A stretch of DNA of 11,296 nt from Isohypsibius dastychi. Taxonomy: Eukaryota > Tardigrada > Eutardigrada > Parachela > Isohypsibiidae. A program made the position numbers and the translations under genes. Shown piece by piece: positions 7,353 through 11,296 of the stretch. The DNA is taken from assembly GCA_034696485.1 (NCBI GenBank), contig JAQIWT010001332.1:1-11296 (forward strand), given 5' to 3'. Position 1 is the stretch's first letter; every line of letters starts with the position of its first letter. The notes under the pieces were generated by a model, which was given only the letters and a program-made list of their open reading frames with translations, was not told the origin of the DNA and ran no database searches.

Positions 7353-7782
7353 TATCCTCCATTCCACGAAGTTTAGACTTGCGTATTTTCGAGCTTAAAA
7401 ATCGAGTTTGTTGTTTCCCAACTTCAAACTTTTTGTGAATTTTTGTTTACAAAAGTGACGGCAACTGGCATCGTTGATTGACATCGATCAACTTCAGGTG
7501 ATCCTGTTTTACCCTATTCCCTTGTTTCCGGTGACGTCACTTACCCTTGATTGATTAGATCGCAATGGTTGTAACCAAACCAATCAATGGTAAGTGACGT
7601 CACCGGAAACAAAGGAAATAGGGTGAAACCGGATCACCGGAAGTTGATCGATTTCAATCAACGATGCCAGTTGCCGTCACTTTTGTAAACAAAAATTCAC
7701 AGAAAGTTTTAAGTTTGGAAACAACAAACTCGATTCTTAAGCTCGAAAATACGCAAGTCTAAACTTCGTGGAATGAAGGATA
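7353..7782. mobile_element. foldback MITE with ~200 bp arms, TA-flanked
   Basis: Bases 7353-7553 are the reverse complement of 7581-7782 with about 12 differences (roughly 94% identity), around a 27-base loop. Taking TA as the duplicated target (7353-7354 and 7781-7782), the element is 7355-7780, 426 bases, with ends TCCTCCATTCCACG. It carries no coding capacity. Both arms contain the palindrome GTGACGTCAC, a perfect cyclic-AMP-response-type core TGACGTCA, at 7531-7540 and 7594-7603. Transcription would give a long hairpin RNA able to feed small-RNA pathways. The second copy of the surrounding segment (8658-8690) lacks the element and serves as the empty site. Confidence 0.85.
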
Positions 7783-8428
7783 ATTACTGATCAGTATTCA
7801 GATAATTTTCGATTTCCCAGACTAAACAATAAATAACGGATTTCGTGCAAGCTCCGTTTTTGAATTGTTGTGAAGGTTTCCGAATTTATTTTCCATGATT
7901 GTTTTTTGGGTGCTAATTACTCGTTCGAAGACGCTGAATAATAATCAGTATACAGATTTTTCGCGATTTCATGAATTGAACGTGAGATAATAAATGACGG
8001 ATTTTTGTACAAGCTCTGTTGTGGGAGTTTTTTCAATTTATTTTTCATGATCATGATTTGATTCTAAAGCTTATTTTCGTTTCAGTGATGATTACTAATT
8101 TGAGTACGGTAATGACTAATTAGTGTACTCAATCTTTTCGATTTTATGGATTGCACTTGGAATAATAAGTTTTGGTTTCCTCGATTAGTCCGTTTTTGTA
8201 GTATTGTGATGGTTTTTCGAATTTATTCTTCATGATTGTTTTTGATTTTATGGTTTATTTTTTGTTTTGAAACTGATTACTAATTGGAATACGCTAATTA
8301 CTATCCAGTATACAGATTATCTTGATATTGTGGATTGAACTTGAAAAAATAGAGTATGGATCCCGTGCAACCTGCGTTTTTGTCGTGTTGTGATGGTTTC
8401 AAGACCTCGATGTTTTTTGCAAGCATAT

Positions 8429-8665
8429 TTTGCAGGACTTTTTCTCTGAAGTGAATTGCTCGCCAATTTTTACACAGGATAAGACAGACAGATTCCCAGT
8501 GCATTATCAAAACGGGCCTTCTCACTTCGGGGTAATAATAAAAATCTTCCATCAGTATACCGCAACGTCTTGATACTGAATCGAGCAGGGCCTCTATCAT
8601 TCGGATTCGAAATTCGGCTCTCCGTAAATGACTTTTTGATTTCATGATTTTTCCTCTGATTCATG
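8429..8665 (+). repeat. duplicated segment, copy B, inside the tandem array
   Basis: This is the direct counterpart of 7133-7350. Just upstream, at 8398-8430, it has its own context (AAGACCTCGATGTTTTTTGC), which recurs near 9344 as AAGACCTCGAGGTTTTTTGC, so a third break of the same kind may lie there. Copy B lacks the foldback element. Confidence 0.85.
8436..8631 (+). pseudogene. exon B: second half of a homeodomain, broken
   Basis: After a TTTTGCAG acceptor the frame used by the 6700-7239 model reads TFSLK, a stop (TGA 8452-8454), then IAR...TDSQCIIKTGLLTSG and a TAA at 8533-8535, the same end point as in copy A. In the other frame it reads VHYQNGPSHFG, which keeps the Asn that corresponds to homeodomain position 51 and which copy A has lost. 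A 22-base insertion relative to copy A (about 8541-8565) shifts the later part. No matching first exon for this copy lies in the window, so it is an orphan exon. Confidence 0.5.
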
Positions 8666-9084
8666 GCTTATTACTAATTAGTATTCAGATTATCTCCAAT
8701 TTCGTGGATTGCAATTGAAATAACAAATCACGGATTCCGTGATTGCTCCGTTTCTGTCAGTGTTGTGACGGTTTTCAGAATTTATTTTTTATGATTGTTT
8801 TTTGAGTGCTTATTTCTCACGAAAATACACTAATCTATAATGAGTATACAGATCCTTTTCGATTTTGTGGACTGAACTTGAAGTAATTTATTAAGTACAA
8901 CCTCCGTTTTGTTTAGTGTTGTGATGGTCGCTTATTGCTTATCAGTAAACAGAGTTTTTTGATTTCATGTACTGAATTTCGGAATAATAAAGTACGGATT
9001 CCGTGCCAGCTCCGTTTTTATAGTGTTGTGACTTTAAGAATTCATTTCACATGATTGCTTCTTGATTTTATGTCATGTTTTCCG

Positions 9085-9457
9085 TTCCAGTTCTAAAAAC
9101 CTGATCCAGGACAAATCAAAAAAATTCTATGGTGACAGCACAGGGAAGATTTGTAACTTTAAACAAAAATAATCAAAATGATAGACAAAAAAATGCTTGT
9201 TATACGTAAAAGATGAACGAAAATATGTGCCGTAGCATGAGGTAAAGAGAGATATTAAATAATATGAACCAGAATAAAACTGAATCCAGAAAAGATGGGG
9301 GGACATAATATTTGGAAGAACCTCGAGGTTCTCCCTAATATCAAAAGACCTCGAGGTTTTTTGCAGGTATATTTTAAACAACCTTCCGCTTCTTTCACAA
9401 CTCTTAGAAAAATTCAAAAAATTTCGGAAAAGTTAAGCGCGGGTGAAATCTTGGTCA
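9085..9457. other. non-coding stretch after the array
   Basis: No gene is supported. A minus-strand frame at 9127-9417 shows no domain and is rich in Phe, Ser and Tyr, as expected from AT-rich sequence. Two CTCGAG palindromes lie at 9317-9332 and 9348-9357. Confidence 0.4.
9317..9332. repeat. 16-base perfect palindrome
   Basis: AGAACCTCGAGGTTCT is its own reverse complement. A shorter version, ACCTCGAGGT, follows at 9348-9357 within the AAGACCTCGAGGTTTTTTGC block shared with 8401. Palindromes of this length can be protein-binding sites or recombination scars. Confidence 0.8.
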
Positions 9458-9903
9458 CTATGAATTGGTGACGGCCGGTAGTTGAATGTGCGCGGTTTCG
9501 TTGTTCAGGGCTCGCTTTCTCAAATCGATCTTCTGGACTGCCATAGCTGTAGCCTGCCCAATTGTGTAGAACTCATTCCTATCTCGGTTAGTTTTAGGTG
9601 CGGCTTTTCCAGGCCTTCTTTTCAAGGGCAGCAGCTTCTTGGCGGCGAAACAGTGCGATCCACTGGCGTATCGCTACTGGGTTGAGTGAGGCAGTGGACG
9701 GGTCTCTGCCATGTAACCTTTCATTGGCGAATGCTAGTGCCATGGGTCCACAATCTACCCCGTTCGTTTGTTTTTGAACTGGGCAAATCGAATTTGAATT
9801 TGCCTTTGGAGATTTTTGAGGCAATCTGGTCTGAGATCGCAGAGAATACGATCGAGTTCGCGACCTTGAAGCTGAGCTTGAGTTCGACATTTTTAAAAAA
9901 GAA
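9458..9903 (-). pseudogene. Ulp1/SENP-like cysteine peptidase, C-terminal remnant with frameshifts
   Basis: The minus strand holds three consecutive coding-like pieces in different frames. The first (about 9903-9780) reads VELKLSFKVANSIVF and then SDQIASKISKGKFKF, like the region before the oxyanion Gln in C48 peptidases. The second (about 9783-9650) reads PVQKQTNGVDCGPMALAFAN, then ERLHGRDPS. It carries the Gln and the catalytic Cys in a Q-(5)-DCG arrangement typical of these enzymes. The third (about 9673-9458) reads AAKKLLPLKRRPGKAAPKTN and continues to TAG as a basic tail. At least two frameshifts separate the pieces, and the catalytic His region was not found upstream. Such peptidases process SUMO-like modifiers or are carried by large DNA transposons; the DCGPMALAFA style with GRDPS suits the transposon-borne type, but that is inference. 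Confidence 0.7.
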
Positions 9904-9911
9904 CGTAACAC

Positions 9912-10293
9912 TTTTCGTATTTCGAGAAAAATTTCAGAGTTGTCATGAAAAGTTGAAATTTTTTCCGTTTTCTTTATTTTCTGTATTTGGAGGATGAAGG
10001 TTGTATGAGGAGTGGATGGTTGTTAGAAAAATAGATGTATGCGGAGAGATCTGGTTGTGGAAGGTTGTAGGAGGAGCGGATGGATGCGGAGCCATTACGA
10101 TTAAGAAATGTTCCACGTTAAAGCAAATGTACATTCTCAGAACAATCTTGGGCGCACATGTACTTTCCGGGTGGAAACAGCCACATTCTAGTCACTTCCG
10201 GTTCGACGTTATGTTTTTTAATAGTAACATGTTTGATTTCTCTTCGAGCGAAGTTTGGGTACCTGTGCCGTACAATACCCTTGCACTCTTGTA
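9912..10293. other. non-coding stretch between the peptidase remnant and the 3' element
   Basis: Forward frames up to 97 codons cross this part, but their sequence is low in complexity near 9990-10090 and shows no domain. I do not annotate them as genes. Confidence 0.4.
9996..10084. repeat. GA/GGATG-rich degenerate repeat
   Basis: GAAGGTTGTATGAGGAGTGG at 9996 recurs as GAAGGTTGTAGGAGGAGCGG at 10060, followed in both by ATGG. The intervening bases contain similar GGAG and GATG words. Confidence 0.65.
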
Positions 10294-10339
10294 AGGTAAC
10301 GGCAGTGACGGTCCGGCCACACCGGTCTGGAAATGATTT

Positions 10340-10419
10340 GCAGACCGCGGTCCAACCTAAAATGTCCTAAAGGTCCTAAATGCAGACCGTGGTCCGAGGA
10401 AAAACGCAGACCGCGGTCC
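10340..10419. repeat. three GCAGACCGCGGTCC motifs, left arm
   Basis: Copies lie at 10340-10353, 10382-10395 (with one change, CGTGG) and 10406-10419. The core GACCGCGGTC is a perfect 10-base palindrome. The repetition inside an AT-rich element suggests transposase binding sites. Confidence 0.85.
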
Positions 10420-10711
10420 AGACCACGACACGGATAAAATGATCCGACAAAAACAAATTTGAAGAGACCAGCTTAGTTTTCATTTTAAAAATGGGTGGTA
10501 AGCTCAGTCACTATGTTCCCGCAGTTCTGGTAATGTGGAATTGGAAACTAGATATTACTTAATTTTTAATGCTCAAGAAGTTGTCAATTTTGGAATCAGA
10601 ATGTACGACGTTTCCAAAGATGACTGAGTCTACCACCCATTTTTTCAATGAAAACTAAGTTGGCCTCATCAAATTTGTTTTTATCGAATCATTTTATCAG
10701 TGTCGCGGTCT

Positions 10712-10779
10712 GGACCGCGGTCTGAGGTCTGCATTTTCCCTCGGACCGCGGTCTGCAATTAGGTTGGACCGCGGTCTGC
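10712..10779. repeat. three GGACCGCGGTCTGC motifs, right arm
   Basis: Inverted counterparts of the left-arm motifs lie at 10712-10724, 10743-10756 and 10766-10779. All three keep the palindromic core GACCGCGGTC. Confidence 0.85.
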
Positions 10780-10827
10780 AAAACTTTTCCAGACAGTTCT
10801 GGCCGGATCGCCACTGCCGTTACCTCA

Positions 10828-10953
10828 CAGTACTCAGAACAGAATCCACAATCGATACGGACTGCTCAGATAACATCCTTGATGAAGAAGTTTTGGTGGC
10901 CGGAAATCATTGAAAAGTCGGCGGTGGTCGATGACCAGAAGATCGCGGAATGA
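10828..10953 (+). pseudogene. short coding-like fragment beside the element
   Basis: The frame from 10828 is open to TGA at 10951 and reads YSEQNPQSIRTAQ, then from ATG 10882 MKKFWWPEIIEKSAVVDDQK. Codon use is less AT-biased than the flanks (GCG, GTG, GTC, GAC, AAG). It begins about three bases outside the right end of the 10294-10825 element, so the element may have split an exon. No family is recognised, and the opposite strand is also open here, so coding origin is uncertain. Confidence 0.25.
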
Positions 10954-11296
10954 TCTCCTTCGTAATGTTTTGTTAAGTCTTCTGATCCGAGCGACTTTGT
11001 TCTTGTCTGCAGCTTTTAGGTCAATTTTGTTTTCTTTTGCTAACTTAACATCTTATTTAACAGGGCAGTTTATTCTCGTGCTGACAGCGTAGCTTTTTTC
11101 ATGGGGGTAATAAATCTTTGGCAGTATAACTATGATAATTGAATAGAAACCAAAGTTTTGATGAGTTATCTTTGGATCAGGGTTGTAAATACTCAACGAC
11201 GTGAAACTTCAAAAACATTTCACCACAACAGCAAAGAGAAACACAAGAAAACAACAGTGGAAATTGTGCCGTAACTACCGATCTTGTTTGATTTGT
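10954..11296. other. non-coding end of the window
   Basis: I see no supported gene. Two acceptor-like sites (TTGTCTGCAG near 11011 and TATTTAACAG near 11062) and an AATAAA at 11110-11115 are present, but no frame connects them convincingly. The forward frame 10910-11092 is Leu/Arg/Ser-rich with no domain. Confidence 0.35.

Larger units (their letters stand above)
7786..9084. repeat. tandem array of diverged ~150-190 bp units
   Basis: Seven units are visible, marked by (C/T)AGTATACAGAT-like starts at about 7792, 7946, 8121, 8306, 8679, 8842 and 8943. Each contains, in order, TTTTCGATTT.GTGGATTGAAC, AATAATAAAT.ACGGATTCCGTGC, CTCCGTTTTTG, GTGTTGTGATGG and GAATTTATTTTTCATGATTG. The spacings are 154, 175, 185, 373, 163 and 101 bases. 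The 373 spacing is explained by the exon B segment lodged inside, and the short last spacing by a truncated unit. No frame is conserved between units, so it is a satellite-like repeat. Confidence 0.85.
10294..10825. mobile_element. 532 bp inverted-repeat element with GC-rich subterminal motifs
   Basis: Bases 10294-10510 are an inverted copy of 10621-10825, differing by substitutions and one indel of about 17 bases, around a 110-base loop. The ends read AGGTAACGGCAGTG. The arms carry six copies of GCAGACCGCGGTCC or its close variants. There is no coding capacity, so it is a non-autonomous element. No clear target-site duplication is visible (left flank CACTCTTGTA, right flank CACAGTACTC), so the superfamily is not assigned. 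hAT-like or MULE-like elements with subterminal repeats are possible. Confidence 0.8.

Noticed and set aside
8301-8664. Minus-strand frames of 114 and 64 codons opposite exon copy B.
   Set aside because: They cover array and exon sequence in antisense, with no domain, and copy A does not preserve them.
9686-10294. Forward frames of 97-103 codons opposite and beyond the peptidase remnant.
   Set aside because: The first is antisense to the peptidase; the others cross a low-complexity GGATG tract and show no domain.
1-11296. tRNA genes, rRNA, CRISPR arrays and bacterial signals.
   Set aside because: No GGTTCGANTCC-type box paired with an A box, no evenly spaced identical repeats with unique spacers, and no ribosome-binding sites ahead of long frames were found by eye.

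Overview
This is eukaryotic DNA, most likely from a nematode or another small-genome invertebrate. It is AT-rich, has almost no long open frames, carries a GTAAGT donor paired with a TTTGCAG acceptor, and is packed with DNA-transposon debris of the TA-target kind. No ribosomal RNA, tRNA, bacterial operon signal or CRISPR array was seen. The assignment to nematodes is an inference from style, not from a recognised species-specific gene.

Layout. Bases 1-710 are non-coding with two weak short repeats. Bases 711-2003 are a 1.29 kb element with ~62 bp inverted ends flanked by TA and no visible transposase. Bases 2118-3356 hold a broken, coding-like stretch that changes frame several times and contains a 63-base near-perfect palindrome; its origin is unknown. 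Bases 4345-4915 resemble a heavily decayed mariner/Tc1 transposase. Bases 5091-5407 are a degenerate minisatellite, followed by hairpins and simple repeats up to about 6304.

The most informative part is 6700-9084. A two-exon reading frame (6700-6977 joined to 7140-7239) reads as a homeobox protein with a low-complexity N-terminus and a homeodomain that loses its recognition helix. The second-exon segment occurs again at 8436-8631, and both copies are followed by the same ~150-190 bp tandem repeat, so exon plus repeat look duplicated together. A 426 bp foldback element (arms of ~200 bp, ~94% alike) has inserted just after the first exon copy; the second copy preserves the empty site and shows a TA duplication.

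Bases 9458-9903 (minus strand) are the C-terminal part of a Ulp1/SENP-like cysteine peptidase gene broken by at least two frameshifts. Bases 10294-10825 are a second long-inverted-repeat element whose arms carry six copies of a GC-rich palindromic motif. Overall this is intergenic or heterochromatin-like sequence in which transposons and tandem repeats have broken up host and transposon genes. Probably no gene here is intact, with the possible exception of the short homeobox-like frame.
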